Below are positions 1-8,532 of a stretch of 64,000 nucleotides of DNA, one piece after another. Position numbers and translations under genes: made by a program. The DNA is from UBA2206 sp049303905. GTDB lineage: Bacteria > Patescibacteriota > Minisyncoccia > Moranbacterales > UBA2206. The notes beneath the pieces are model-generated. The model saw only the letters and a program-made list of their open reading frames with translations. It searched no databases and was not told the origin of the DNA. Position 1 is the stretch's first letter; every line of letters begins with the position of its first letter. The stretch is taken from assembly GCA_049303905.1 (NCBI GenBank), contig JBAQNP010000039.1:54424-118423 (forward strand), in the 5' to 3' direction.

Positions 1-1
1 C

Positions 2-463
2 ATTAATAAAATTTATGTTTCACTAGCTATTATTGCCATAAGTTTTCTGAGTCTTTGGCAAATCAAACCTTTTTATTTCAGCTATATAAATTCCTTGCTT
101 CCGGAGAAATACATTCTTTCGGGCGCTTGGGGCTATGGCGGATATGAAGCGGCTCAATATCTAAATTCATTACCAGACGCAAAAAATTTAGTAGTGTGGT
201 CAGACTATGGCGGTTTTTCCAAATTTTTTCAAGGCACCACATATAGAGATTATATTTTAAAAAAAGATTTTAAGCCTGTGGAATATTATGTAATCTCTCA
301 ACAAGGAAAAATGATGTACGATTATTGGTGTAATAAAAGAAAAAGTACGTGTCAAAGAAAATATATTCCGCTGAATAATTTCCTGGAAACAAAAACTCCC
401 GTTTGGGAAATGTATATCGGCGGAAGGCCGGATAATTTTATAAAAATATATAAAGCGGAATAG
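2..463 (+). CDS. C-terminal part of a GT-C (GT39/PMT-like) membrane glycosyltransferase, cut by the window edge
   Basis: The frame is open from the window start to a TAG at 461-463, so only the C-terminal ~153 residues are seen. The visible part starts with a hydrophobic segment (about residues 5-25), then a soluble domain with the pattern LPDAKNLVVWSDYGGFSKFF and a Cys pair in a basic loop. In GT39/ArnT-like polyprenyl-phosphate-sugar transferases a small extracytoplasmic domain after the last membrane helix looks like this, and such enzymes occur elsewhere in the window. A TTG at 95 could be read as a start, but it lies after the membrane helix and only reflects the missing 5' end. The family is inferred from layout; the catalytic N-terminal half is not visible. 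Confidence 0.6.
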   Translation: MNKIYVSLAIIAISFLSLWQIKPFYFSYINSLLPEKYILSGAWGYGGYEAAQYLNSLPDAKNLVVWSDYGGFSKFFQGTTYRDYILKKDFKPVEYYVISQQGKMMYDYWCNKRKSTCQRKYIPLNNFLETKTPVWEMYIGGRPDNFIKIYKAE

Positions 464-485
464 ATAAATTATTAAGTTCTAAAAA

Positions 486-2567
486 TTATTTCCTATTCTT
501 CTCTTTCAAGTAGTACGGCACTGCAAAAAAACTCACCAGCATTTGCAAAAATCTTCCAAAGATTGCGATGGAAATGGCTGCTTCACCATCCACGCCAAAA
601 ATTCCAAAAAAAGCAATAAAGGACCATTCCTTAATACCGATATTACCAATACTCACAGGAATTGAAGAAGCAATGCTAATAATTGAGATGGCAATCATGA
701 AATTAACAAAACTGATTGGGATATGCAGATCTAAAAATAGCATCCAAGTCGCTAAGCTCACTCCGACAAAATTAAAAATCATTCCCCAGGCCAAAGATTT
801 TGTCAAAATTTCATTTCGTTGATAGGATAATATCTCCTGAATAATTTTGACTATTTTTTCCGGCAAGAATTTTTTCACTCCTTGCCAAATTGTCAATCGA
901 CGAATGATTATGAGCAAAAAATTAGCCACAAAAAAAAGAATGATTCCAATGTTTATCCCCAAAAGAAGATTACTCTCAAAAACAGTTTTTAAATTAAAAA
1001 GACTGAAAATTAGAATCAGCATCATTACACCAGCAAAACCTGTGATGCGATCAACTAAGACGGTCGAAGTGGCTTCTAAATATTTTCCACCTTCTGACTT
1101 ACCAAGGGTATAGGAACGATAGGTGTCTCCGCCGATGATAGACGGAAAAAAATTATTTATAAAAGCCCCGGTTAGATAAATTTTGAAAAGATCTTGGAAT
1201 TTCATCTTAAATCCCTTAAAGTCAGCCAGAATTTTCCATTTATAGGAAGAAATTGCAATTCCAAAAGCATAAATCAAAACAAAAGCTCCCATCCACCAAA
1301 TATCCATTTTTTCAAAATATCCCAAAACCTCTTGCCAATCAACCTTGAAAAAAATCCAAGTCAAGAAAGCCGTCATAAAAACAAGCTTGAAAATAAATTT
1401 AATTTTGCTTTTATTTTGCTTTGGCGTTTCTTTTTTCTTTGAAACTTCTTCTAGAATTTCAAAATATTTTTTGGCGTTTTCACTCCAAGACATTTCTTCT
1501 GCCAACTTCCGACTCTTCCCAGACATTTCTTGGCGCAAATTTTCATCACTGATAATTTTCTCCAGAGAATCATAAATATCCTGGGAATTTTTTTTTCTTA
1601 TGATAAAACCATTTCCACTCATTAGCTCAGCCGCTCCCGTATCAGTGGTTATAATTGGAAGTCCTGAGGCAAGGGCTTCTTGCGTCACATTGCCCAAGGC
1701 TTCACTTAATGACGGAAGTAGAAATATATGGGATTTTTGATAAATCCCAGCAATTTCATCATGATTCACAATTCCCAAAAAAACAACTTTTTCTGACAAA
1801 TTATTTTTTCTGACAAATTTTTCATATTCATCCTTCATTGGCCCTTCGCCCACAATAAGCAATCTAGCATTTGGATATTTTTTTGACAAATCTCGAAAAG
1901 CCGACAATGCATAGATTGCTCCTTTTCTTTCAATCAACCTTCCCACAAAAAGAATATTGAAAGTTTCTTCTTTTTTCAAAATTTCTTCATTTGGACAAAA
2001 TTCTTTCGTATTTATTCCATTCCTAATGATTATTATTTCTTGATCGCCGGAGGTTTTTTTCGCTAAATTCGAAAGATCATTGCTTAGCGCCACTACTTTT
2101 TCTGCCTCCTTCCATATTTTTTTGCTCATCCGCCGAAAAAAAAGTTTATCCAAAAAATTGAATCGTTCATTGTAGAATGGCACATCGCTTCCGCGAAGAC
2201 TCACAATATACGGCAAGTCCAATTTTTTGGCAATATATCCACAAGGAATTCCAAAAAAAGCTAATGTAGCGTCAAATTTTTCTTTTTTATTCAATTTTTT
2301 AGAAAACCAATAGGCTTTCCAAGAATACACCAGTAAATCCCTATTTGTTTGAAAATGCATTTTAGAATTACTTTTTCCAATTGGCAATTTATGAATTCGA
2401 ATATTCTCCCCTATTTTTTCCAAATGATATTTCCTATCAGCCGATGACGTGACTAAATCTACCCGGAGATCGGGAATTTTAGAAAATTCTTGCAGAAGAT
2501 AGAACACGGCATTGCCCGCTCCTCCACCGAGTGGCGGATATTCATAATTCAAAATTAGTATTCTCAT
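486..2567 (-). CDS. GT4 glycosyltransferase fused to a flippase-like (LPG synthase TM/UPF0104) membrane domain
   Basis: Residues 1-375 form a GT-B retaining glycosyltransferase of family GT4. The acceptor-side glycine loop GGGAGN is at 14-19, the second Rossmann domain starts at ILFVGRLIERKG (205-216), and the donor-binding E-x7-E lies at about 289-297 in SEALGNVTQEALASG. A Lys-rich linker (376-390) leads into about eight membrane helices (391-690) with the signatures of the lysylphosphatidylglycerol-synthase TM/AglD family: YKW near 442, a PSIIGGDTYR stretch at 475-484 and VDRITG at 505-510. The two parts are usually separate proteins. The natural inference is a cytoplasmic sugar transferase physically coupled to a lipid- or glycolipid-handling membrane domain. 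It is the last gene of a minus-strand run and lies 6 bp after the phosphoesterase gene. Confidence 0.85.
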   Translation of the reverse strand: MRILILNYEYPPLGGGAGNAVFYLLQEFSKIPDLRVDLVTSSADRKYHLEKIGENIRIHKLPIGKSNSKMHFQTNRDLLVYSWKAYWFSKKLNKKEKFDATLAFFGIPCGYIAKKLDLPYIVSLRGSDVPFYNERFNFLDKLFFRRMSKKIWKEAEKVVALSNDLSNLAKKTSGDQEIIIIRNGINTKEFCPNEEILKKEETFNILFVGRLIERKGAIYALSAFRDLSKKYPNARLLIVGEGPMKDEYEKFVRKNNLSEKVVFLGIVNHDEIAGIYQKSHIFLLPSLSEALGNVTQEALASGLPIITTDTGAAELMSGNGFIIRKKNSQDIYDSLEKIISDENLRQEMSGKSRKLAEEMSWSENAKKYFEILEEVSKKKETPKQNKSKIKFIFKLVFMTAFLTWIFFKVDWQEVLGYFEKMDIWWMGAFVLIYAFGIAISSYKWKILADFKGFKMKFQDLFKIYLTGAFINNFFPSIIGGDTYRSYTLGKSEGGKYLEATSTVLVDRITGFAGVMMLILIFSLFNLKTVFESNLLLGINIGIILFFVANFLLIIIRRLTIWQGVKKFLPEKIVKIIQEILSYQRNEILTKSLAWGMIFNFVGVSLATWMLFLDLHIPISFVNFMIAISIISIASSIPVSIGNIGIKEWSFIAFFGIFGVDGEAAISIAIFGRFLQMLVSFFAVPYYLKEKNRK

Positions 2568-2573
2568 AGTTTA

Positions 2574-3560
2574 TTATAAATTGATAAAAGAAGTCATTGA
2601 TTTCTGGCCTTTAATTTTGATTATCGCGTATTGTTTTTTAATATTAAGCGATGGCATGTCAATATAATCAATACCAGCGAAGGTCGAACTTTTAGCCGTA
2701 TGTTTATGACCGCTCGCAATCAAAATCACTTTATCCTTGTATTTTGTAAGCAATTCTTCAATTTCAATACTGTTTAACAGGCCGTATAAAGGATGATGAA
2801 TAAAAATTATGTTCTGATTATTTTCTTGGAGTTTTTCTTCTAACCATTTTTTTTCTTTTTCCGGAATAAATCCGGCGTAAGCTCCCGGTTTTTCTCTGTC
2901 TCTTTCAACATCTTCACCTGTAGGAAACCAATAATTGGCATCTAAGACTATAATTTGATAATTTTTTGCCATGAAAGAATAGTAACTGTCAGAACCAATA
3001 AGTTTTTCATAATCCTTTTTGCGCAAACTAAACATTTCATGATTTCCCGCTACATGATAGCGCGGCTCAAAACCCAATAGACTTTCATCAGCCCTTTTCC
3101 ATTCAGCAATACCTTCCGCTATTGGCTGTTTGCCATTTCCATCAACATTCCTATTCTCAATAAAATCACCCAGCTCAATGATAAAATCCGGTTTTTCTGG
3201 ATTAGCTTCTCCTTTTTCTTGTATATGCACTTCTTTGGCAAATTTCGCTATCATTGAATAGATACTTCCTTCAGCATGAGAATCTGACATCACTCCAATG
3301 ACAAGATCCGATCTTCTCTTTGTCATATTTTCACTAACAAAATTTTCATCTACTCCACTTGAAATATCAATATTGTTTTGAAATTGATTTGGATAAGTTT
3401 TTTTCGAATTAAAACTAAAACTAAAAATTGCAACTACAAGAGCAATTGCAATAATAAGAATAAGTAATATTATCTTTGCTTTTTTTCTATTTTTTAAGAT
3501 AAATTCTTTGAAATTTTTAATTTTCAGATTCTTAATTTTATCAATTATTTTTTTCTTCAT
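2574..3560 (-). CDS. membrane-anchored calcineurin-like metallophosphoesterase
   Basis: A basic N-terminus and one membrane helix (about 28-50) anchor a calcineurin-type phosphoesterase domain. All metal-binding motifs are present in order: D93-x-H95, G131-D132 in ELGDFIEN, G172-N-H-E175, H255-H256 and G284-H-K-H287. An intact dinuclear metal centre is therefore expected. The domain probably lies outside the membrane, so a role in hydrolysing cell-surface phosphoesters is plausible, but the substrate is unknown. The gene sits between its own paralogue (3591-4562) and the GT4-flippase fusion, suggesting a polysaccharide or lipid-carrier context. Confidence 0.85.
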   Translation of the reverse strand: MKKKIIDKIKNLKIKNFKEFILKNRKKAKIILLILIIAIALVVAIFSFSFNSKKTYPNQFQNNIDISSGVDENFVSENMTKRRSDLVIGVMSDSHAEGSIYSMIAKFAKEVHIQEKGEANPEKPDFIIELGDFIENRNVDGNGKQPIAEGIAEWKRADESLLGFEPRYHVAGNHEMFSLRKKDYEKLIGSDSYYSFMAKNYQIIVLDANYWFPTGEDVERDREKPGAYAGFIPEKEKKWLEEKLQENNQNIIFIHHPLYGLLNSIEIEELLTKYKDKVILIASGHKHTAKSSTFAGIDYIDMPSLNIKKQYAIIKIKGQKSMTSFINL

Positions 3561-3590
3561 AAAAAATTTAATTACTAATTAGATATTCCA

Positions 3591-4562
3591 TCAATTATAT
3601 AAATTTAAAAATTCCACCTCAGATACATTTCTTTTTACGCTAATTATCATATATTGTTTTTGATGATATAAGGAAGGAATATCGGCATAGTGACTTCCAG
3701 CAAAATTAAAAGTTCTAGCTCTATTTTTATGACCATTAGAAATCAAAATAATGCTTTCTTGGTATTTTTTTAGTAACTTTTCAATTTCGACACTGTTTGT
3801 CAAATTATATATTGGGTGATGGATGAAGATAATATTACGATTACTTTCCTTAAGTTTTCCCTCCAACCATGTTTTTTCTTTTGATGGGATATATCCAGTA
3901 TAAGCCCCTGGTTTCTGTTTTTCTGGATCGACATCCCCCTCAGAACCTTGCCAATACATCGCGTCTAAAACTATTATCTGATACCCTTTTACATTAAAGG
4001 AATAATATGAATCAAAACCAGTTAGATCTTTATAATCTTTTTTGTTGAGACTAAGCATTTCATGATTACCAATCACATGATAACGAGGCTCATAAGCCAA
4101 AAGAGCATCGGCTTTTCTGAAATCTGCTACGCCGTCCTCTCTGGGTTGCCTCCCGCCTCCCGTTTTAGTTCTATTTTCGATAAAATCCCCCACTTCAATC
4201 ACAAAATCAGGTCTTATCTCATGTTCTTGCAATTTTTTAGCAAAATCTCCAATTAACTTAAACCTGTCGTCAATAGCTTGAGAATCCGCCATAACGCCAA
4301 TTACCAAATCTGGTGCTACCTTATAATAGTTCTCGCTCACAAATTCTTCATCTTTAATATCATCTTCATTTGCACCTTCGTTTTGAACCGCAGTATTCTG
4401 ACAAATTTTTTCAATCGAAAAATTATAAAAGCTTTTCCCAAAAGAACTGAAACTAAAAATTACAATAGCAATTATAACTAAAAAAACCAGCAATGTTATT
4501 TTTGCTTTCTTTTTGTCTTTCCAAAAAATATTTTTTATCTTATCCACTATCTTTTTTTTCAT
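3591..4562 (-). CDS. paralogous metallophosphoesterase with two altered metal ligands
   Basis: This is a tandem paralogue of the gene at 2574-3560, with the same topology (basic start, helix at about 20-42) and strong similarity throughout. GD (125-126), GNHE (165-168) and HH (248-249) are kept. The first motif reads D93-S-Q95 instead of D-x-H, and the last reads G277-H-K-N280 instead of GHxH. Both changed residues normally contact or support the metal pair. I checked both codons in the DNA (CAA for Gln, AAT for Asn). Activity may be lost or altered, so a binding or regulatory role beside its intact sister is possible. The reading frame is intact and full length, which argues against simple decay. 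Confidence 0.8.
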   Translation of the reverse strand: MKKKIVDKIKNIFWKDKKKAKITLLVFLVIIAIVIFSFSSFGKSFYNFSIEKICQNTAVQNEGANEDDIKDEEFVSENYYKVAPDLVIGVMADSQAIDDRFKLIGDFAKKLQEHEIRPDFVIEVGDFIENRTKTGGGRQPREDGVADFRKADALLAYEPRYHVIGNHEMLSLNKKDYKDLTGFDSYYSFNVKGYQIIVLDAMYWQGSEGDVDPEKQKPGAYTGYIPSKEKTWLEGKLKESNRNIIFIHHPIYNLTNSVEIEKLLKKYQESIILISNGHKNRARTFNFAGSHYADIPSLYHQKQYMIISVKRNVSEVEFLNLYN

Positions 4563-4580
4563 AAGAAAATTAATTTTTTA

Positions 4581-5918
4581 TTATTTATTAAACGGCCGGC
4601 CGATTGAGTGATATTCAAAACCAAGCTCTTGCATTTTTTTCGGGTCATAGAGAAGACGCCCATCAAAAATCAGTGGCTGTTTCAATCTTTTTTTCATTTC
4701 AGAAAAATCCGGGGTGCGAAAATCTTTCCATTCGGTGATGATGAGCAGGGCGTCAGTTCCGCTAAGCGCCTCGTATTTGTTCTCAAAATAACTAATGGCC
4801 GGATTATCGCCAAAATATTCCGGGGTTTTTGCCATCTTCATCGCTTCCGGATCATGGGCTTGAATTTTTGCACCTTTTTCAATTAATTTATTTATAATAG
4901 TAATGGCCGAAGATTCGCGCATATCATCTGTCCCAGCCTTAAACGCCAAACCCCAAACGGAAAAAATCTTATCTGCCAAATTTTCTCCTAAATTTTCCAA
5001 AACCATATCAGCCAAAACATGTTTTTGTTTTTCATTAGTTTTTAAAGTTTGTAAAAACATCTCTGCTTCATAACCAAAATCTTTGGCAATCTTCACTAAA
5101 GCTTTCACGTCTTTCGGAAAACAACTTCCACCAAACCCAGGACCGGCATACATAAACGGCTCGCCAATTCTTGGATCAGCGCCAATAGCTTTTCTCACTA
5201 AATCAAAATCCGCCCCTACTCGCACACAAATGTTGGCTAATTCATTATTCACTGAAATTTTCGCCGCTAAGAAACTATTGGCCGCATATTTGACTGTTTC
5301 TGCTGTTTTTGGATCCATGGCGTAAAAACGGCCCTCCCGACGCATAAAAGGCGCGTACAGCTCTTCCATGGTTTTTAGCACCTTCTCATCATCTGCCCCC
5401 ACTACAATGCGACTAGGCTCTAGAAAATCTTTCACCGCCGTTCCTTGTGCCAAAAACTCTGGATTACTCACTACATGAAAAGAAATATCTACTCCTCTTT
5501 TTTCTAGCTCTTCAGAAATAGTTTTTTTGACTAGCTCAGCCGTTCCTACAGGCACCGTTGATTTATCCACGATAATGAGTTCGTGTTCCATCATTTGCCC
5601 GATCGATCTTGCCACTGAAATTACATGACTAAGATCGGCGCTTCCATCTTCATTAGGTGGAGTGCCAACAGCAATAAAAACTATTCCGCTGGAATCCAAC
5701 GCATCTTTCAAATCGGTGGTAAAATGCAAAGTTTCATTTTTCAAATTTCGCGCCACTAATTCGTCCAATCCTTTTTCATGCAATGGAACTTTTCCACTCT
5801 TAAATTGTTCCACTTTTTCCAGATTATTATCCACACAAATCACGCTGTTGCCCATTTCAGCAAAACAAGCACCCGTGACTGATCCGACATATCCAGTTCC
5901 AATAATTGCTATCTTCAT
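4581..5918 (-). CDS. ugd: UDP-glucose 6-dehydrogenase
   Basis: The enzyme oxidises UDP-glucose twice with NAD+ to UDP-glucuronate. The Rossmann motif GTGYVG is at 7-12, NPEFLAQGTA at 152-161, and the catalytic Cys266 lies in GFGGSCFPKD. The C-terminal UDP-binding domain has the usual WGLAFKAGTDDMR element. Length (445 residues) is normal. I place the start at 5918 (MKIAIIGTG) rather than at an in-frame ATG at 5948, because the extra ten codons only translate a CATGAAA-type repeat that recurs elsewhere. With galU (45336) and the epimerase at 34843 it gives a UDP-hexuronate supply route. The gene's 5' side abuts the inverted repeat that bounds the four-helix-bundle gene. Confidence 0.95.
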   Translation of the reverse strand: MKIAIIGTGYVGSVTGACFAEMGNSVICVDNNLEKVEQFKSGKVPLHEKGLDELVARNLKNETLHFTTDLKDALDSSGIVFIAVGTPPNEDGSADLSHVISVARSIGQMMEHELIIVDKSTVPVGTAELVKKTISEELEKRGVDISFHVVSNPEFLAQGTAVKDFLEPSRIVVGADDEKVLKTMEELYAPFMRREGRFYAMDPKTAETVKYAANSFLAAKISVNNELANICVRVGADFDLVRKAIGADPRIGEPFMYAGPGFGGSCFPKDVKALVKIAKDFGYEAEMFLQTLKTNEKQKHVLADMVLENLGENLADKIFSVWGLAFKAGTDDMRESSAITIINKLIEKGAKIQAHDPEAMKMAKTPEYFGDNPAISYFENKYEALSGTDALLIITEWKDFRTPDFSEMKKRLKQPLIFDGRLLYDPKKMQELGFEYHSIGRPFNK

Positions 5919-5921
5919 GAC

Positions 5922-5948
5922 ATTCATGAAACATGAAACATGTAGCAT
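5922..5948. repeat. left inverted repeat of the four-helix-bundle cassette
   Basis: This 27-bp stretch reads ATTCATGAA-A-CATGAAACAT-G-TA-G-CAT. The reverse complement of 6360-6386 matches it at 24 of 27 positions (compared by eye). It starts 4 bp beyond the ugd start codon and ends 10 bp before the four-helix-bundle stop codon. The same words recur at about 35803-35843 and inside prmC. Confidence 0.75.
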
Positions 5949-5958
5949 ACAACAATAA

Positions 5959-6327
5959 TTAGGATTTATCTTCTATTCCCTTAATTGTTGTCCACAACAT
6001 CGCTCCAATTTCTTCAGCTAAATTAATTAATTTTTTATAATCTTCTTCCTTAATATACCCTTCTCTTTCTGAAAAATATAATAAATATTTTGTTTCCTTT
6101 AGTGATCCATAAGACATCTGTAAAAAATATTTCAACTGATTATCCCCTAGTCTTGCATAACCTTCGATATAATTCAACACTACCGATAAAGATGCTCTGC
6201 GTAATTGAGAAGTAATCCCGTAAATTTCTTCTTTTGGAAAAGTTTTCGTAACTCTGTATGAGAGATAGGCAAACTCATCTAATTTCTTTTTTAATATTTT
6301 ATGAAAAGTTTCCTTATCCTGTTTCAT
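5959..6327 (-). CDS. four-helix-bundle protein (23S rRNA intervening-sequence protein family)
   Basis: The 122 residues match the S23/IVP four-helix-bundle family in length and pattern: an amphipathic first helix (FAYLSYRVTKTFPKEE), the conserved ITSQLRRASLSV segment, an N-Y-I-E-G-Y-A-R-L-G-D-N-Q motif and YLLYFSEREGYI. Known members are encoded inside 23S rRNA intervening sequences or free-standing, and the Avd proteins of diversity-generating retroelements share the fold. No rRNA gene is present here. The gene is bracketed by a 27-bp inverted repeat (5922-5948 and 6360-6386) and separates ugd from a GT2 gene, so it looks like an inserted cassette. Its function is unknown. Confidence 0.85.
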   Translation of the reverse strand: MKQDKETFHKILKKKLDEFAYLSYRVTKTFPKEEIYGITSQLRRASLSVVLNYIEGYARLGDNQLKYFLQMSYGSLKETKYLLYFSEREGYIKEEDYKKLINLAEEIGAMLWTTIKGIEDKS

Positions 6328-6359
6328 GTTTTTGTATTTTGTATTTTGTCTTATGCTTC

Positions 6360-6386
6360 ATGTTATATGTTTCATGCTTCATGAAT
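6360..6386. repeat. right inverted repeat of the four-helix-bundle cassette
   Basis: This is the inverted partner of 5922-5948 with three mismatches. It overlaps the last codons of the neighbouring GT2 gene: the repeat itself encodes the terminal Ile-His-Glu-Ala and the TGA stop at 6372-6374. The interval 6328-6360 adds more of the same word class (TTTTGTATTTTGTATTTTG). Confidence 0.75.
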
Positions 6387-7307
6387 CTCCTTTATCGAGT
6401 AGTTCATTCTATTTTGGCTTTTGAAATAGTTCTTGATTAGGATATCTGCCAAAAGTCCGAAAATGAAAAGCTGGATGCCGATCATAATGAAAAAAACACC
6501 TATAAGTGGCCAGATTTTATCGGAAATCGATCCGCCCATGATTTTTTCCACCACCATCCAAATTAAAATTAAAAATCCCAAGAAAGACAAGAATATTCCT
6601 GATCCGCCAAAAAGATGCAGGGGTCGGTTGGCATATTTTCCCCAAAACCAAATGGACACCATATCCACAAAACCTTTCATTCCGCGTTTCCAATTATATT
6701 TCGTCACTCCACTAGTACGCGGATGATGTGAAACCTTCACCTCTCCGACTTTATAGCCTTGAAGTTCCAAAAGCGCCGGAATGAAGCGATGCATCTCACC
6801 AAAAAGATCCACATCTTTGAAACATTCTCGTCTATAGGCCTTGAGTGAACAGCCGGAATCATGAATTTTGTCATGAATCAGAATTTTTCGCAATAAATTA
6901 GCGGTGCGAGAAAATATTTTTTTGCTCAAAGAATCTTTTCTTTGCCATCTCCAGCCGGAAACTATATCATAGCCCTTTTCTATTTCCGCCAAAAGCAAAG
7001 GGATATCCGCCGGATCATTTTGCAGGTCCCCGTCCATCATCACAATAATCTCACCCAGTGAATTTTTCACACCAGCATCAAAAGCAGCGGTCTGTCCAAA
7101 ATTTCTTCTAAATTTGATGAGTTTGAGTGGTGTGAGTCCTTGGCAATTCTCCACGGTCTTGTCGCGTGAACCATCATCGATAAAAATAATTTCAAAACTT
7201 TTCTCTAATTTTTCACAAGCTTCTTTGATTTTTCTATGAAGCTCGCGAACATTCCCCTCTTCATTGTACAGCGGAACCACCACTGAGATTTTTTTGTTTT
7301 CTTGCAT
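6372..7307 (-). CDS. polyprenyl-phosphate glycosyltransferase, GT2 (DPM1/GtrB-like)
   Basis: An N-terminal GT-A domain has VVPLYNEEGN (10-19), the nucleotide-binding DDGSRDKT (44-51) and metal-binding DGDLQNDP (92-99). Two C-terminal membrane helices (about 228-250 and 262-290) give the topology of GtrB/ArnC-type enzymes, which move a sugar from a nucleotide donor to undecaprenyl phosphate on the cytoplasmic face. The product would feed GT-C transferases such as those at 2 and 40664. The last four residues and the stop codon come from the inverted repeat at 6360-6386. The start is 104 bp from the divergent gene at 7412. The sugar transferred cannot be read from sequence. Confidence 0.88.
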   Translation of the reverse strand: MQENKKISVVVPLYNEEGNVRELHRKIKEACEKLEKSFEIIFIDDGSRDKTVENCQGLTPLKLIKFRRNFGQTAAFDAGVKNSLGEIIVMMDGDLQNDPADIPLLLAEIEKGYDIVSGWRWQRKDSLSKKIFSRTANLLRKILIHDKIHDSGCSLKAYRRECFKDVDLFGEMHRFIPALLELQGYKVGEVKVSHHPRTSGVTKYNWKRGMKGFVDMVSIWFWGKYANRPLHLFGGSGIFLSFLGFLILIWMVVEKIMGGSISDKIWPLIGVFFIMIGIQLFIFGLLADILIKNYFKSQNRMNYSIKEIHEA

Positions 7308-7399
7308 AAAAATAAAATTAAGATATTACTTATCCTCTTATGATTCAATAATACTATAACTTTCAAAAAACGGCAATTTATCAAAATTTGCTTTTATGA

Positions 7400-7411
7400 T
7401 ATACTAAAAAA
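7400..7411 (+). promoter_or_regulatory. extended -10 element directly before the start codon
   Basis: TATACT (7400-7405) is preceded by TGA, giving an extended -10 (TGnTATACT). Only six bases separate it from the ATG at 7412, so transcription should begin at or next to the start codon. No convincing -35 hexamer or Shine-Dalgarno sequence is present. Confidence 0.6.
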
Positions 7412-8089
7412 ATGAAAATATATATCGTTATTCCTGCTTTCAATGAAGGGAATATAATCCAAGAGGTCATTAGAGAAATTCAAAAAGCCGGCTATGAAAA
7501 AATAGTCGTGGTTGATGATGGCAGTAGTGATGATACCTTTTCCAAGGCTCAAGAACTTTTGCCAAATACAGTTTTTCGTCATCGTCTAAATCGCGGAAAA
7601 GGCGCCGCTACTAAAACCGGCATCGAAGCGGCCAAAATTCTGGACGCTGATATTATCGTCACGCTTGACGGCGATGGCCAGCATGATCCATCTGACATTG
7701 TCAAATTGACCGCTCCGATTGAATTTGATAATTTTGATGTAGTACTCGGAACAAGACTCCTAAATCCAGAAGGTATGCCGAAACACAAAATCCTGGCTAA
7801 TAAAATTGGAAATTTTTTCACTTGGTATTTCTATGGTCTTTGGGTAACCGATTCTCAGTCGGGCTTTCGCGCCTATTCAAAACGCGCCTCTGAAATAATC
7901 GACACGAAATCTGATCGTTATGAATATGAATCTGAAGTAATTCGTGAAATAAAAAAACATAAACTAAAATACATCGAAGTTCCCATCACTGTGCGCTACA
8001 CCGAATATTCAATGGGCAAAGTCCAAAAACAAAGTTTCCTAAACGGCCTCAAAACATTATATAAAATGGTTTGGAATATAATAAGTTAA
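7412..8089 (+). CDS. GT2 glycosyltransferase, soluble dolichyl-phosphate-mannose-synthase type
   Basis: A 225-residue GT-A domain has IPAFNEGN (7-14), DDGSSDDT (35-42) and DGDGQHDP (86-93), followed by SQSGFRAYS, the acceptor-side motif typical of the DPM1 branch. There are no membrane helices, unlike the enzyme at 6372. The product is expected to be a polyprenyl-phosphate sugar made at the cytoplasmic membrane face. It is the first gene after a divergent promoter region and appears leaderless. The exact sugar is unknown. Confidence 0.88.
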   Translation: MKIYIVIPAFNEGNIIQEVIREIQKAGYEKIVVVDDGSSDDTFSKAQELLPNTVFRHRLNRGKGAATKTGIEAAKILDADIIVTLDGDGQHDPSDIVKLTAPIEFDNFDVVLGTRLLNPEGMPKHKILANKIGNFFTWYFYGLWVTDSQSGFRAYSKRASEIIDTKSDRYEYESEVIREIKKHKLKYIEVPITVRYTEYSMGKVQKQSFLNGLKTLYKMVWNIIS

Positions 8090-8095
8090 ACTAAT

Positions 8096-8150
8096 CGCAA
8101 TTTTCAACTTTCAATTATCAATTTTCAACCAATAATCAATTTTAAAATTA
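8096..8150. repeat. AT-rich word repeat before the second four-helix-bundle gene
   Basis: The block is built from short echoes: CAATTTTCAAC, TTTCAATTATCAA, TTTTCAACC and AATCAATTTT. Related words occur in inverted orientation on the far side of the gene (8610-8657), including TTGAAAGTTGA and GGTTGAAAATTAGCAA. The inverted relationship is imperfect. Confidence 0.55.
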
Positions 8151-8160
8151 TAATTTATCC

Positions 8161-8529
8161 ATGAGCAATCAACGAGAGTATAATCTAGAAGAAAGATTGG
8201 CAGTTTTCGCTGAAAAAGTTATCGACCTCATGAAAAAACTTCCTAATAATCCCATAAACCTCCGCATGATTCCTCAAGAAACAGCAGCAGCCGGTTCATC
8301 AGGTGCGAATTATTGCGAAGCGACGGAAGCTGAAAGCAAGAAAGATTTTATTCATAAAATTGGGATTGTAAAAAAAGAATTAAAAGAAAGTAAACACTGG
8401 CTAAGACTATTAGCTCGAGCAAATCCAGAATTTGCAGAAGAATTCAGAGAATTATGGAAAGAAAATCAAGAATTAATTCTAATATTTTCTAAAACCCTGA
8501 AAACTTGCAGGGAAGGAAAAGAAAAATAA
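8161..8529 (+). CDS. four-helix-bundle protein (23S rRNA intervening-sequence protein family), second copy
   Basis: This 122-residue protein carries the strongest family signature, SSGANYCEATEAESKKDF followed by IHKIGIVKKELKESKHWL, the conserved third-helix region. It belongs to the same superfamily as the protein at 5959 but to a different subgroup. TATAAT at 8149-8154 lies six bases before the ATG, so it may be leaderless. The flanks (8096-8150 and 8533-8657) are filled with inverted AT-rich words, repeating the cassette-like arrangement of the first copy with a different repeat family. The function of free-standing members is not known. Confidence 0.88.
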   Translation: MSNQREYNLEERLAVFAEKVIDLMKKLPNNPINLRMIPQETAAAGSSGANYCEATEAESKKDFIHKIGIVKKELKESKHWLRLLARANPEFAEEFRELWKENQELILIFSKTLKTCREGKEK

Positions 8530-8532
8530 AAG

